Assembly (NCBI GenBank): GCA_002454045.1
Contig: DKID01000018.1
Span: 1-50,397 of the forward strand
Reading direction: 5' to 3'
Source of the DNA: Nitrospina sp. UBA6727
Lineage (GTDB): Bacteria > Nitrospinota > Nitrospinia > Nitrospinales > VA-1
DNA: 50,397 nt
Numbering within the stretch: the stretch's first letter is position 1; each line of letters begins with the position of its first letter. A program made the position numbers and the translations under genes. The notes beneath the pieces are model-generated. The model ran no database searches. It was not told where the DNA came from and worked only from the letters and a program-made list of their open reading frames with translations. Of this stretch, positions 33,209 to 42,365 are shown in pieces.

Positions 33209-34066
33209 ATGGCCACAAAAATAAATTTTAATGGGGAAATCCATGATCATCTGAATATCTCAGTTTTGGATCATGGTTTTTTATTTGGTGATAGTGTTTA
33301 TGAAGTAGTCTGCGCCGTCGATAACAAACCATGTTATTTAGATAAACACCTTGCCCGCCTTTTTTCTTCGGCCAAGGCAATTTCATTAAATATTCCGCAT
33401 GACAAAGAGTGGTTCCACGAGCAGGTGGAAGTTACATTAGGCGCGGCGGATAATGATGAGTCTTATATAAGGATTATTGTTACCCGGGGAACTGGCGAAA
33501 TTGATATTGATCCTTCGACCTGCCACAGTCCCAATGTAATTATAATCGTGATGGAAATAAAGAAATATCCGGAGTCTGATTACGAAAAAGGAATTCATGT
33601 CGCCTTGGTTTCCATTAAAAGAAATGCGCGTGATGCTTTAAATCCGAATATTAAAACAGGAAATTATTTAAATAATGTTTTGGCGAAAATGGAAGCGAAT
33701 AAACTTGGTGCGCAAGATGCCATCATGGTTAATTCATGGGGACATTTAACGGAAGGGACTACAAGCAATCTGTTCTTTGTTCGTGATGGCCGCGTTCTTA
33801 CTCCTTCTCTCGACTGCGGCCTTCTCTCAGGAATTACTCGGCGGATGGTGATTCAATTGTCTGAAGAAAATGGATTCCATGTTGAAGAAGGAAAATGGCT
33901 CGGCGAAGAGCTTTACGGAGCGGATGAAATATTCCTGACGGGGACCCTTAAAAAAGTTATGCCGGTATCATATTTAGATGGTCGCCCTGTCGGATCTGGA
34001 AAACCTGGGCCAGTCACTCGAAAACTTATGCGGCTTTATAGGGATGTAACAAAAAGAAAATTATAA
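33209..34066 (+). CDS. Class IV (D-amino acid / branched-chain) aminotransferase
   Basis: A 285-residue PLP enzyme of fold type IV. Visible are LDHGFLFGDSVYEVVCA near the start, the PLP-binding Lys in NIKTGNYLNNVLAKMEA near residue 150, the LTEGTTSNLFFV phosphate-site segment, and EIFLTGTLKKVMPV. The family includes IlvE, D-amino acid transaminase and aminodeoxychorismate lyase, which cannot be separated reliably by eye; branched-chain use is my first guess. CAGGA lies directly before the ATG. coaE follows after 11 bases. Confidence 0.88.
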   Translation: MATKINFNGEIHDHLNISVLDHGFLFGDSVYEVVCAVDNKPCYLDKHLARLFSSAKAISLNIPHDKEWFHEQVEVTLGAADNDESYIRIIVTRGTGEIDIDPSTCHSPNVIIIVMEIKKYPESDYEKGIHVALVSIKRNARDALNPNIKTGNYLNNVLAKMEANKLGAQDAIMVNSWGHLTEGTTSNLFFVRDGRVLTPSLDCGLLSGITRRMVIQLSEENGFHVEEGKWLGEELYGADEIFLTGTLKKVMPVSYLDGRPVGSGKPGPVTRKLMRLYRDVTKRKL

Positions 34067-34077
34067 ACTGGCGACTT

Positions 34078-34692
34078 ATGGCTTTACTCGCAGGCCTGAC
34101 AGGTGGAATCGGTTCTGGAAAAAGTTTGGCAGCGTATTTTTTCAAGGAGCTGGGTGCCCACATCATAGATGCAGATCAGTTGAGCAGAGACCTAGTTTGT
34201 CCAGGACAAACTGCGCTGAAAGAAATTGTCGATAGTTTTGGTAAAAATATCTTGGACTCCACCGGGAATCTAGATCGGAGAAAACTTGCTAAAATAGTAT
34301 TTGATGATCCCGAAAAAAAGTCTGTTCTAGAGAAAATTCTTCATCCGAAAATTTTTAAAAAAGAGCAAGAAGCTTTTCTGAAAATTTGCAATAAAGACCC
34401 CTTTGCCATCGTCATCATCGACGCCGCTCTATTGATTGAGTCTGGAAACTATAAACGCGTCGATAAAGTGATTGTGGTGCGCTCCAGTGAGGAGTCTCAA
34501 ATTAAAAGAATTTTAATCCGGAACGCCATCAGTTCTGATGAAGTAGTCGCTCGGATTAAGAATCAGCTGAGCCTTGAAGAAAAAATCAAATACGCAGACT
34601 TCGTTCTGGATAACAATATGAAACGAGAAGACCTCGGACAAAAGGTTCAAAAACTTTATTGCAAACTCTTGAGCATCGTCCGAAAAACTTGA
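34078..34692 (+). CDS. coaE: Dephospho-CoA kinase
   Basis: Phosphorylates dephospho-CoA, the last step of coenzyme A synthesis. The 204-residue P-loop kinase starts with GLTGGIGSGKSLAAYFF (Walker A at residues 8-15), followed by GAHIIDADQLSRDLV and the central VIIDAALLIESGNYKRVDKVIVV segment. The lid region has QIKRILIRN. Length is typical. It closely follows the aminotransferase gene and ends 220 bases before the transglycosylase gene. Confidence 0.96.
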   Translation: MALLAGLTGGIGSGKSLAAYFFKELGAHIIDADQLSRDLVCPGQTALKEIVDSFGKNILDSTGNLDRRKLAKIVFDDPEKKSVLEKILHPKIFKKEQEAFLKICNKDPFAIVIIDAALLIESGNYKRVDKVIVVRSSEESQIKRILIRNAISSDEVVARIKNQLSLEEKIKYADFVLDNNMKREDLGQKVQKLYCKLLSIVRKT

Positions 34693-34772
34693 TAACCAAA
34701 AACTTTCTGTCCACTTTTTATAACACTTCTGCATAACGTTATTCGTTGAAGTTCGCCGAGCCGCTTTTTATC

Positions 34773-34801
34773 TTGACTTGGTGTATAGCCTTTGGTACTT
34801 T
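34773..34801 (+). promoter_or_regulatory. Weak promoter candidate before the transglycosylase gene
   Basis: TTGACT (34773-34778, 5/6) and TACTTT (34796-34801, 3/6) are 17 bases apart in the 220-base gap between coaE and the transglycosylase gene. The -10 match is poor, so this is tentative. Nothing else is evident in the gap. Confidence 0.3.
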
Positions 34802-34912
34802 CGGAGTCGATGCGTTGCTGTAGTTTTGGTGATAGCGTTTGGTTCCGACCCTTTTATTCGTAGACGCAAAAGAATCCTGTAAAAAAATCCCTTTAGGTCA
34901 GGAAACCAGTAA

Positions 34913-36451
34913 TTGCTACAGTCTGTTAGAGTCTTTGTAACTTTCCTCATCTTCGCGTTAGCTTCGTGGCTTTTTGGTACGGCCAGTTTCTCGCGTGAAG
35001 TTCACACCCTAGACCAATATCATTTCTCCACCCCCCGCGGGCTTCAAAGTAAAGTTGAGTTTTGGAAAAAGATTTATTCCGAGCATAGTACCAAACATGC
35101 GGTGATTCACGATGCTAAGAACATGGATATTATCTATGAGGTCGTCTATTTAGGTGAGAAGCCATTATCCCGAAGAGCCCGGGAGCGGAAACTGGGGAAG
35201 GTCAAAAAGAAGTACCGAAATATTTTGCGCAGGATAGCCAAGACAAAAAACAAGGCAAGACTCAAAGGGGAGGAGAAGAGAGTTTACGCATTGGTTAAAA
35301 AGAACTTTTATAGGGCGTCGAAAAATATACGGGCGCAACTCGGTCAGAAGGACCGTTTCGGGGAGGGGATAGAAATATCGGGTTTGCACAATGAGGAAAT
35401 CAAAAGGATATTCGAAGAGTTCAACCTCCCGGAAAAGCTGAGTATTCTTCCTCATGTCGAATCCTCTTTTCAGAGCGGCGCATATTCAAGTGCTGGAGCC
35501 GCAGGAATCTGGCAGTTCACCCGTGGGACAGGTCGCTTGTTCATGCGCGTGGATTATGATGTGGACGAAAGATGGGATCCTATCTTATCTACCCATGGTG
35601 CCGCCAAACTATTAAAAAGTAATTTTGAAAGTGTGAGGTCTTGGCCGTTGGCCATTACTGCTTACAACCATGGTTTGCAAGGAATAAGACGCGCAAAAAG
35701 AAGATTCGGAAGCGATATTACAAAAATAATAAACAACTATAAAAGTCGAACCTTTGGTTTTGCCTCGCAAAATTTTTACGCGGAGTTTCTTGCTGCACTA
35801 TACGTGGTTAAAAATCAAAATAAATATTTCCCTAATCTGGCGATAAAAGAGCCTGTTCCAAGGACTTCTCTTGTGTTGCCCGATTACATTCACATTCGGA
35901 CGGCTATGAATTATTTTGGTATGACGCGGGAAGAAATAGTGGAGGCAAACCCTTCTCTTAGACGCCCCGTTGTGAATGGGGAGAAACGCATTCCAAAAGG
36001 ATTTGTTTTTCAGGCTCCAATCAGGAAGACTGATAATTTAGTCGCTCGGTATAGTCAAATTCCTCAGGAGGCAAAACACAGGGGCCAGTTACGGTCCAAG
36101 TGGTATACCGTCAAAAGAGGGGACACCTTGTCGGAAATTGCTTTGCGTTTTAAGACAACGGTGAGGTCGTTGCAAAATTCCAATAATTTAGGTAGACGCA
36201 ATCGCATCTATGTTGACCAGGTGCTTCGGTTGCCTAGGAAAAATTTCCGACACCAACCTACATTCCGATTAGCCAAACTGGGTTCAAGTAAACGTTCAAC
36301 AAAGGTTGTTTCTTACGAAGTTCGCAGACACGACAACCTTTCTAAGATTGCAAAAATCTTTGACACAAACGTAAGCCATCTTACTCGCCTCAATCAATTC
36401 CAAGATCCCGACTCTCTTTACCCGGGGCAAAAAATAAAAGTTCCCCGTTGA
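34913..36451 (+). CDS. MltD-like lytic transglycosylase with LysM domains
   Basis: A 512-residue periplasmic murein hydrolase that cleaves the glycan between MurNAc and GlcNAc. A signal peptide (VFVTFLIFALASWLFGTAS) starts right after the TTG at 34913, which has AGGA about nine bases upstream; no other start keeps the signal. A basic helical region (about 80-145) precedes the goose-lysozyme-like SLT domain with catalytic Glu183 (LPHVESSFQSGAYSSAGAAG) and ITAYNHG. Two clear LysM domains (KWYTVKRGDTLSEIA and SYEVRRHDNLSKIA) end the protein, and a third degenerate one lies near 320-370. The architecture matches MltD. Confidence 0.92.
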   Translation: MLQSVRVFVTFLIFALASWLFGTASFSREVHTLDQYHFSTPRGLQSKVEFWKKIYSEHSTKHAVIHDAKNMDIIYEVVYLGEKPLSRRARERKLGKVKKKYRNILRRIAKTKNKARLKGEEKRVYALVKKNFYRASKNIRAQLGQKDRFGEGIEISGLHNEEIKRIFEEFNLPEKLSILPHVESSFQSGAYSSAGAAGIWQFTRGTGRLFMRVDYDVDERWDPILSTHGAAKLLKSNFESVRSWPLAITAYNHGLQGIRRAKRRFGSDITKIINNYKSRTFGFASQNFYAEFLAALYVVKNQNKYFPNLAIKEPVPRTSLVLPDYIHIRTAMNYFGMTREEIVEANPSLRRPVVNGEKRIPKGFVFQAPIRKTDNLVARYSQIPQEAKHRGQLRSKWYTVKRGDTLSEIALRFKTTVRSLQNSNNLGRRNRIYVDQVLRLPRKNFRHQPTFRLAKLGSSKRSTKVVSYEVRRHDNLSKIAKIFDTNVSHLTRLNQFQDPDSLYPGQKIKVPR

Positions 36452-36492
36452 AAAAATAATTAAGTCAGCATCAAGTACTGCCTTCTTAGAAT

Positions 36493-37140
36493 TCATAGTT
36501 TATCTTCGTTGTTCATCTTTCCAGTAAAACCACATTCCTGTTTGATAACACATTTTTGGCAGTTAAAATTCCTGGCCGTGCAGGTATATCTCCCGTGAAG
36601 GATGAGATAACGGTGGGCGTTTTTCAACCACTTCTTTGGGGTTACCTCTACGAGTTTCAATTCTGTTTCCAACACGGATTTTCCATATGCTAGCCCCGTG
36701 CGGTTTGCTACTCGAAAAACATGAGTGTCCACGGCGATTGTGGGTTTGCCGAATCCTTCATTCAAAATCACATTAGCTGTTTTACGTCCTACACCAGGCA
36801 AATTTTCTAAGTCTTCCCTGACATCCGGAACTTTGCCGTTATGTTTCTCCAACAAAATTTTGCAGGCATTTATAATATTTTTGGATTTAGTATGAGCCAG
36901 ACCTATGGGTTTGATAATTTTTGCAAGTTTGGATTGTCCCAACGCCAGCGTTTCGGCTGGTGTAGAGCATGAGGAGAAAAGAGCGGGCGTAATTTTATTT
37001 ACCATTTTGTCCGTAGATTGCGCACTTAAAATAACTGATACCAGAAGTTCATAGTGATTTTTAAATACTAGTTCCGATTTAGCTTCTAACAACTTCTTGG
37101 CAAGTTTTTGGTACAAGCGGTTTATATTTTTAGGGGTCAA
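36493..37140 (-). CDS. nth: Endonuclease III
   Basis: A bifunctional DNA glycosylase/AP lyase removing oxidised pyrimidines. The helix-hairpin-helix LENLPGVGRKTANVIL carries the catalytic Lys, and AVDTHVFRVANR holds the catalytic Asp. The C-terminal 4Fe-4S loop is complete, with four Cys spaced C-x6-C-x2-C-x5-C (CTARNFNCQKC then EC). The start is a TTG at 37140 without a good ribosome-binding site; 215 residues is normal. It follows the SUMF1-like gene by 14 bases, so it is probably the last gene of the pyrimidine operon. It is convergent with the transglycosylase gene. Confidence 0.95.
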   Translation of the reverse strand: MTPKNINRLYQKLAKKLLEAKSELVFKNHYELLVSVILSAQSTDKMVNKITPALFSSCSTPAETLALGQSKLAKIIKPIGLAHTKSKNIINACKILLEKHNGKVPDVREDLENLPGVGRKTANVILNEGFGKPTIAVDTHVFRVANRTGLAYGKSVLETELKLVEVTPKKWLKNAHRYLILHGRYTCTARNFNCQKCVIKQECGFTGKMNNEDKL

Positions 37141-37154
37141 AACTTATTAACTTT

Positions 37155-37952
37155 TTACTGAATTAAAGTTGACAAGGCGCAACGTATCCCCACCCAATAG
37201 GAAAGGGTTGGGTCAGACATGCCTCCGTGGCGGGCAGTAACGCGCACATGTTCGTCATCGCTCATCCATGAGTTGCCGCGAATGACTTTAAAACTTGTCC
37301 GCGCTGGACCTTTTGGATTTTTAAGCGGGCTACTTTGGTAGTAATGAATAGAAAACCAGTCCTCCACCCATTCCCAAACTCCGCCGAGCATATCGTGGAG
37401 TCCCCAAGCGTTGGGTTTTTTTTGGCCGACATCGGAGAGCGTCCTCGGAGAATTGCCGGCGTACCAAAGATAGTCGTCGTCAATTTCGTTGCCCCATGGA
37501 AACCGAGTCTGGCTTCCGGCTCTAGCGGAATACTCCCATTCCGCCTCGGTGGGAAGTCTTCTTCCAATTTTTTTGCAATAGTTACGGGCTTCACTCCATT
37601 TGATGTGCGTAATCGGTTGCTCGGGATTGTGAAAAACAGATCGGTTGAAATCCATCACCGCACTCCATTTGCGTTGCGTAACTTCAAACTGGTCAAGATA
37701 AAATTCATCCAGACATACCTTGTGCGCGGGTTTTTCTCTGGCACTATCATCACCGTCTTCGTATTTACTATTTTCGTCGCTACCCATCACAAAACATCCG
37801 GCTTGAATTCGAACCATGTCTGATGGAAACTCTGCGCTAAAAAGTATTTGGGGAGAAAAAATCACGGCAAGCAAGATGATTGTTGTAGCGACGAGATTTT
37901 TTGGCAGAAGTTTCACGAAGTCTGCATTACAGATTGACGAAAGTGAGTTCAT
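37155..37952 (-). CDS. Exported SUMF1/formylglycine-generating-enzyme-like protein
   Basis: A 265-residue protein with a hydrophobic N-terminal segment (ATTIILLAVIFSPQILFSA, about residues 22-40) acting as signal peptide or anchor, so the rest is probably periplasmic. The FGE-sulfatase domain is recognisable: MVRIQAGCFVMGSDE, VCLDEFYLDQFEVTQRKW, RRLPTEAEWEYSARAG, LHDMLGGVWEWVEDW and KVIRGNSWM. The copper-binding Cys pair of true FGE near the C-terminus is not evident (only one Cys, in IRCALS), so an enzymatic role is doubtful; many such domains are structural. Its ATG overlaps the carB stop by three bases. Confidence 0.87.
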   Translation of the reverse strand: MNSLSSICNADFVKLLPKNLVATTIILLAVIFSPQILFSAEFPSDMVRIQAGCFVMGSDENSKYEDGDDSAREKPAHKVCLDEFYLDQFEVTQRKWSAVMDFNRSVFHNPEQPITHIKWSEARNYCKKIGRRLPTEAEWEYSARAGSQTRFPWGNEIDDDYLWYAGNSPRTLSDVGQKKPNAWGLHDMLGGVWEWVEDWFSIHYYQSSPLKNPKGPARTSFKVIRGNSWMSDDEHVRVTARHGGMSDPTLSYWVGIRCALSTLIQ

Positions 37953-40900
37953 GAATTTGCTCTATACTCTTGTATCGATGCGACCGAGAGATCGTCTTCC
38001 TTGATAAACTTTAAAGCGTTCACCAAAGCTGACGCCCCAGCCATGGTTGTATAGTATGGCAAATTCTGGTTCAGCGAACTTCTCCGGATGGAAAATGAAT
38101 CCTTTATAGATTGTTCGCCAGACACCGTGTTAATCACAATATTTATTTGTTTTGCCTCGATGGTTTCCACACAATGCGGGGATCCTTCCTTCACCTTATT
38201 GATGGCTGAAACTTTAATCCCATTTTTTTGCAGATAATCAGCGGTGCCCCGCGTCGCGATTAAACGGTAGCCCATTGCCACAAGCTCTCTGCCAATCGCA
38301 ATCGTTTTTGGTTTGTCAGAATCCTTAACGCTGAGGAAAGCGGTGCCCTTCAAGGAAAGTTTGATCCCGGTCGCCAACTGCGCTTTTGCGAAGGCGCGCC
38401 CAAAAATAGTATCGATACCCATGACTTCGCCGGTGGATTTCATTTCAGGTCCCAACAAGACATCGACATCATGAAACTTGTTAAACGGGAAGACAGATTC
38501 TTTCACGGCAATATGGGAAAAGGATTTTTCCTCGGTGAACTCCAATTCCCGCAAAGTTTTTCCGGCCATGACCTTGGCGGCGATTTTAGCCAAAGGAACC
38601 CCTGTGGTTTTGCTGACAAAAGGAATTGTTCGCGAAGCCCTAGGGTTTGCTTCGATAATATAGACAGTTTCATTCTTAACTGCGAATTGAATATTTATCA
38701 GGCCAACGACTTTGAGTTCTCGCGCCAACGCATGGGTCTGCTTTTTTATTTCATCAATCATTTTAGGCGACAGGGAAAAAGCGGGCAGGGAACAGGCGCT
38801 GTCGCCAGAGTGTATCCCCGCCTCTTCAATATGTTCCATCACTCCGCCGATCACCACATCCTCACCATCGGAAATAGCATCCACATCAATTTCTTTGGCA
38901 TCCTCCAAGAAGTCATCAATCAGAACTGGGTGTTCGGGGGACGCTTGCACCGCGTGTTGCATATATTGTTTCAGGCGATATTGGTCGTAAACAATTTCCA
39001 TCGCCCGGCCTCCCAGCACATACGAAGGGCGAACCACCACTGGGTAGCCAATTTTTTCGGCGACCTTGCGGGCTTCTTGATAGGAGGTAGCGGTTCCATT
39101 AGCGGGTTGACGGAATCCTGATTTATCCAAAACTTCTGTGAAAAGTTTTCTGTTTTCGGCGCGATCAATATCAACAGGACTTGTCCCGATGATGGGGACC
39201 CCTGCATTCATCAAGGATAACGCCAACTTTAACGGAGTCTGCCCTCCGAGTTGAACAATTACACCGTCCGGTTTTTCTACTCTTACGATATTCAGAATAT
39301 CCTCAAAGGTTAATGGTTCAAAATAAAGTCTGTCCGAAGTGTCGTAATCCGTGCTCACAGTTTCAGGATTACAGTTGACCATAATGGTTTCGTAGCCATC
39401 TTCCTTAAGGGCAAAGGACGCGTGAACACAGCAGTAGTCGAACTCGATTCCCTGACCGATTCTGTTGGGTCCTCCACCTAGAATCATAATTTTTTTTCTG
39501 GAGGTCACATCGGCTTCGCATTCTTCTTCATAAGTCGAATATAAATATGGAGTGAAGGCTTCGAACTCTGCACCGCAGGTATCGACTCTTTTAAAGACGG
39601 GATAGATTTCAGACTTGGCGCGGCGTTGAAATATATCTTTTTCATCGCAACTTAGAAGTTTTGCCAAATAGATATCGGAGAATCCTAATTTTTTGGCGTG
39701 CAAGAGAGTTTCATCATCCACGTTGGAAATTCCATTTAACTGTAATAATTTTTTTTCAAAACTGATGAGGGAATGGATATTGTCCAGAAACCAAGGGTCG
39801 ATGCCTGTAACCTTATAAATTTGTGCAACGGTGATGCCTCTTCGTAAAGCGGCGGCTACATGCCAAAGGCGGTCGGAGAAAGGCAAACGCAACGCGGCCA
39901 AAATTTTTTCTTTTTGTTGATCCGGGGATAGATCAACTTCGCTCAGGCTGAATCGAAACTTTTCCTCAAAACCATAAATTCCAGTTTCCATAGAGCGGAT
40001 AGATTTTAACAAAGCCTCCTTGAAAGTACGGCCAATCGACATTACCTCGCCCACTGATTTCATTTGCGTGGACAGGACGGGTTTCGTTTTTGAAAATTTT
40101 TCAAACGTGAAACGCGGAATTTTAACCACACAATAATCCATGGTCGGCTCAAAAGAAGCTGGGGTGACTTGTGTGATATCGTTCTTGATTTCATCCAGAG
40201 AATAACCAATCGCTAATTTCGCCGCGAACTTGGCGATGGGAAAACCAGTGGCTTTGGATGCCAACGCAGAACTTCTCGATACGCGGGGATTCATCTCAAT
40301 GACTATCATCTCCCCGTTCTTTGGATTGATGGCGAACTGGATATTGGAACCACCTGTCTCAACTCCAATTTCACGGATAATGTCGATCGCCGCGTTGCGC
40401 ATTATTTGATATTCTTTGTCGGTAAGAGTTTGCGCGGGAGCAACCGTGATGCTATCTCCGGTATGGACGCCCATGGGGTCCAAGTTTTCTATGGAACAGA
40501 TTATGACTACATTATCTTTTGCGTCCCGCATCACTTCCAATTCGTACTCTTTCCAGCCGATGAGAGATTTTTCGATCAACACTTGAGTGGCGGGGCTTGC
40601 TTTAAGACCAAACTCAACGAGCGTTTTGAAATCGTCTTTGGTGTGGGCGACACTTCCTCCGGTTCCGCCTAAGGTAAAAGAGGGACGAATGATTGCTGGA
40701 AAACCTGTCTCCGCAACTATTTTCCAAGCCTCCTCTAAAGAACTAGCGTGGCCGCTGGGCGGGACCTTCTGTCCGATTCGAACCATGGCTTCTTTGAAAA
40801 GGTTTCGGTCTTCGGCTTTGTAGATGGCGTCCACGCTGGCGCCGATTAACTCCACATTGAATTTTTTCAGGACCCCATTTTCAGCAAGAGCCAGCGCAAT

Positions 40901-41191
40901 ATTTAAGGCGGTTTGACCTCCCATTGTGGGAAGCAAAGCATCCGGCCTGTCACGCGCAATAATTTTTTCAACGACCTCGGGAATTACCGGCTCGATGTAA
41001 GTACGGTCTGCAAACTCGGGGTCGGTCATAATGGTTGCGGGGTTGCTGTTCACCAAAATAATTTCGTAGCCTTCTTCTTTTAAGGATTTGCATGCCTGGG
41101 TTCCCGAGTAGTCGAACTCGCAAGCCTGGCCAATAATTATGGGGCCGGATCCAATAAGAAGAATTTTTTTTATGTCAGTCCGTTTGGGCAT
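37949..41191 (-). CDS. carB: Carbamoyl-phosphate synthase, large subunit
   Basis: Makes carbamoyl phosphate from bicarbonate, ammonia (channelled from CarA) and two ATP, feeding pyrimidine and arginine synthesis. The 1080 residues contain two homologous ATP-grasp halves: the first opens with IKKILLIGSGPIIIGQACEF, and the second with KKIMILGGGPNRIGQGIEF near residue 560. The C-terminal MGS-like allosteric domain, from about residue 940, is where UMP usually binds. Position after carA and pyrC places it in the pyrimidine operon. The stop overlaps the next gene's start. Confidence 0.98.
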   Translation of the reverse strand: MPKRTDIKKILLIGSGPIIIGQACEFDYSGTQACKSLKEEGYEIILVNSNPATIMTDPEFADRTYIEPVIPEVVEKIIARDRPDALLPTMGGQTALNIALALAENGVLKKFNVELIGASVDAIYKAEDRNLFKEAMVRIGQKVPPSGHASSLEEAWKIVAETGFPAIIRPSFTLGGTGGSVAHTKDDFKTLVEFGLKASPATQVLIEKSLIGWKEYELEVMRDAKDNVVIICSIENLDPMGVHTGDSITVAPAQTLTDKEYQIMRNAAIDIIREIGVETGGSNIQFAINPKNGEMIVIEMNPRVSRSSALASKATGFPIAKFAAKLAIGYSLDEIKNDITQVTPASFEPTMDYCVVKIPRFTFEKFSKTKPVLSTQMKSVGEVMSIGRTFKEALLKSIRSMETGIYGFEEKFRFSLSEVDLSPDQQKEKILAALRLPFSDRLWHVAAALRRGITVAQIYKVTGIDPWFLDNIHSLISFEKKLLQLNGISNVDDETLLHAKKLGFSDIYLAKLLSCDEKDIFQRRAKSEIYPVFKRVDTCGAEFEAFTPYLYSTYEEECEADVTSRKKIMILGGGPNRIGQGIEFDYCCVHASFALKEDGYETIMVNCNPETVSTDYDTSDRLYFEPLTFEDILNIVRVEKPDGVIVQLGGQTPLKLALSLMNAGVPIIGTSPVDIDRAENRKLFTEVLDKSGFRQPANGTATSYQEARKVAEKIGYPVVVRPSYVLGGRAMEIVYDQYRLKQYMQHAVQASPEHPVLIDDFLEDAKEIDVDAISDGEDVVIGGVMEHIEEAGIHSGDSACSLPAFSLSPKMIDEIKKQTHALARELKVVGLINIQFAVKNETVYIIEANPRASRTIPFVSKTTGVPLAKIAAKVMAGKTLRELEFTEEKSFSHIAVKESVFPFNKFHDVDVLLGPEMKSTGEVMGIDTIFGRAFAKAQLATGIKLSLKGTAFLSVKDSDKPKTIAIGRELVAMGYRLIATRGTADYLQKNGIKVSAINKVKEGSPHCVETIEAKQINIVINTVSGEQSIKDSFSIRRSSLNQNLPYYTTMAGASALVNALKFIKEDDLSVASIQEYRANS

Positions 41192-41214
41192 TCGTTTTTA
41201 TAAATAGTTGAGCA

Positions 41215-42336
41215 TCAAACTTCTGCTTCCATGAGTTTTATGAATTGCTGAAAAAGATGGCTGGAATCGTGCGGTCCCGGCGAAGCTTCGGGATGGTATT
41301 GCACCGAAAAAATAGGCCACTTCTTGTGGCGAATGCCTTCAACCGTTTGATCATTTAAATTGATGGACGTGACATCGATGAGGGACCCGATGGATTCCTG
41401 CGTAACTGCAAACCCATGATTCTGGGAAGTGATTTCAACTTTTCCCGAACGGGTATCCATTACGGGCTGATTCCCACCGTGGTGTCCAAACCTGAGTTTA
41501 AATGTTTTCCCATCTAAAGCCAGGTTCAAGATTTGGTGCCCCAGACAAATACCAAAAATTGGGATTTTGCCTACGAGAAATTTGATGTTCTTAATCGCAT
41601 ACGTTACTCCTTCGGGATCGCCTGGACCATTCGACAAAAATACTCCGTCCGGATTTAGCGCCAGCACATCTTCCGCCGCGGTGGATGCTGGAACAACTCG
41701 AACGCGGCAACCCGCGCTAACCAACTTCCTCAATATATTTCTCTTTATTCCGAAGTCATAGGCGACGACGAAAAATTTTTTATCGACGGATTTACGGGAA
41801 GGCTCCCCGCTAAAAATATCCCACTCTCCTTCCTCCCAGTCATAGGGAGATTGGCAAGTTACTTCTTTCGCTAGGTCTTTACCCGCGATGCCCGGGGAGT
41901 TTCGCGCTTTGCGAATCAATTCTTCTGGATCCCGGGTGACCGTGGACAGCACAGCCTGCTGCGCTCCTTGTTCACGAATGCGACGCGTTAAGGCGCGCGT
42001 GTCGATTCCCTGAATGCCAATGATGTTGAACTCTTTTAAAAAATCTTCCAGCCTTCCTCTTGACCGCCAATTGCTGGCAACGCCGCTCAGTTCTTTGATG
42101 ATGAAACCCGAAAGGTGCGGGCGGTCTGATTCAAAATCCTGAGGATTGATTCCGTAGTTACCAATAAGAGGATAGGTCATCACCACCATTTGTCCGCGAT
42201 AGGAAGGGTCGGTGATCACTTCTTGATAACCGCACATGCTGGTGTTGAACACAATTTCCGCGTCGACTTCACCTTCGGCGCCAAAATGATTTCCCTCGAA
42301 GATTTTTCCGTCGGACAGCGCTAAATATACTTTCAT
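41215..42336 (-). CDS. carA: Carbamoyl-phosphate synthase, small subunit
   Basis: The glutaminase subunit that hydrolyses glutamine and passes ammonia to CarB. The N-terminal CPSase small-chain domain begins MKVYLALSDGKIFEGNHFG. The class I amidotransferase domain has the nucleophile Cys in FGICLGHQIL and the His-Glu pair in YHPEASPGPHDS. The frame extends to 42438 and into pyrC, but the ATG at 42336 matches the family N-terminus and gives 373 residues. carB starts 23 bases downstream. Confidence 0.97.
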   Translation of the reverse strand: MKVYLALSDGKIFEGNHFGAEGEVDAEIVFNTSMCGYQEVITDPSYRGQMVVMTYPLIGNYGINPQDFESDRPHLSGFIIKELSGVASNWRSRGRLEDFLKEFNIIGIQGIDTRALTRRIREQGAQQAVLSTVTRDPEELIRKARNSPGIAGKDLAKEVTCQSPYDWEEGEWDIFSGEPSRKSVDKKFFVVAYDFGIKRNILRKLVSAGCRVRVVPASTAAEDVLALNPDGVFLSNGPGDPEGVTYAIKNIKFLVGKIPIFGICLGHQILNLALDGKTFKLRFGHHGGNQPVMDTRSGKVEITSQNHGFAVTQESIGSLIDVTSINLNDQTVEGIRHKKWPIFSVQYHPEASPGPHDSSHLFQQFIKLMEAEV

Positions 42337-42365
42337 AAACTTTACGAGTTCCTGCGACCGACAGG

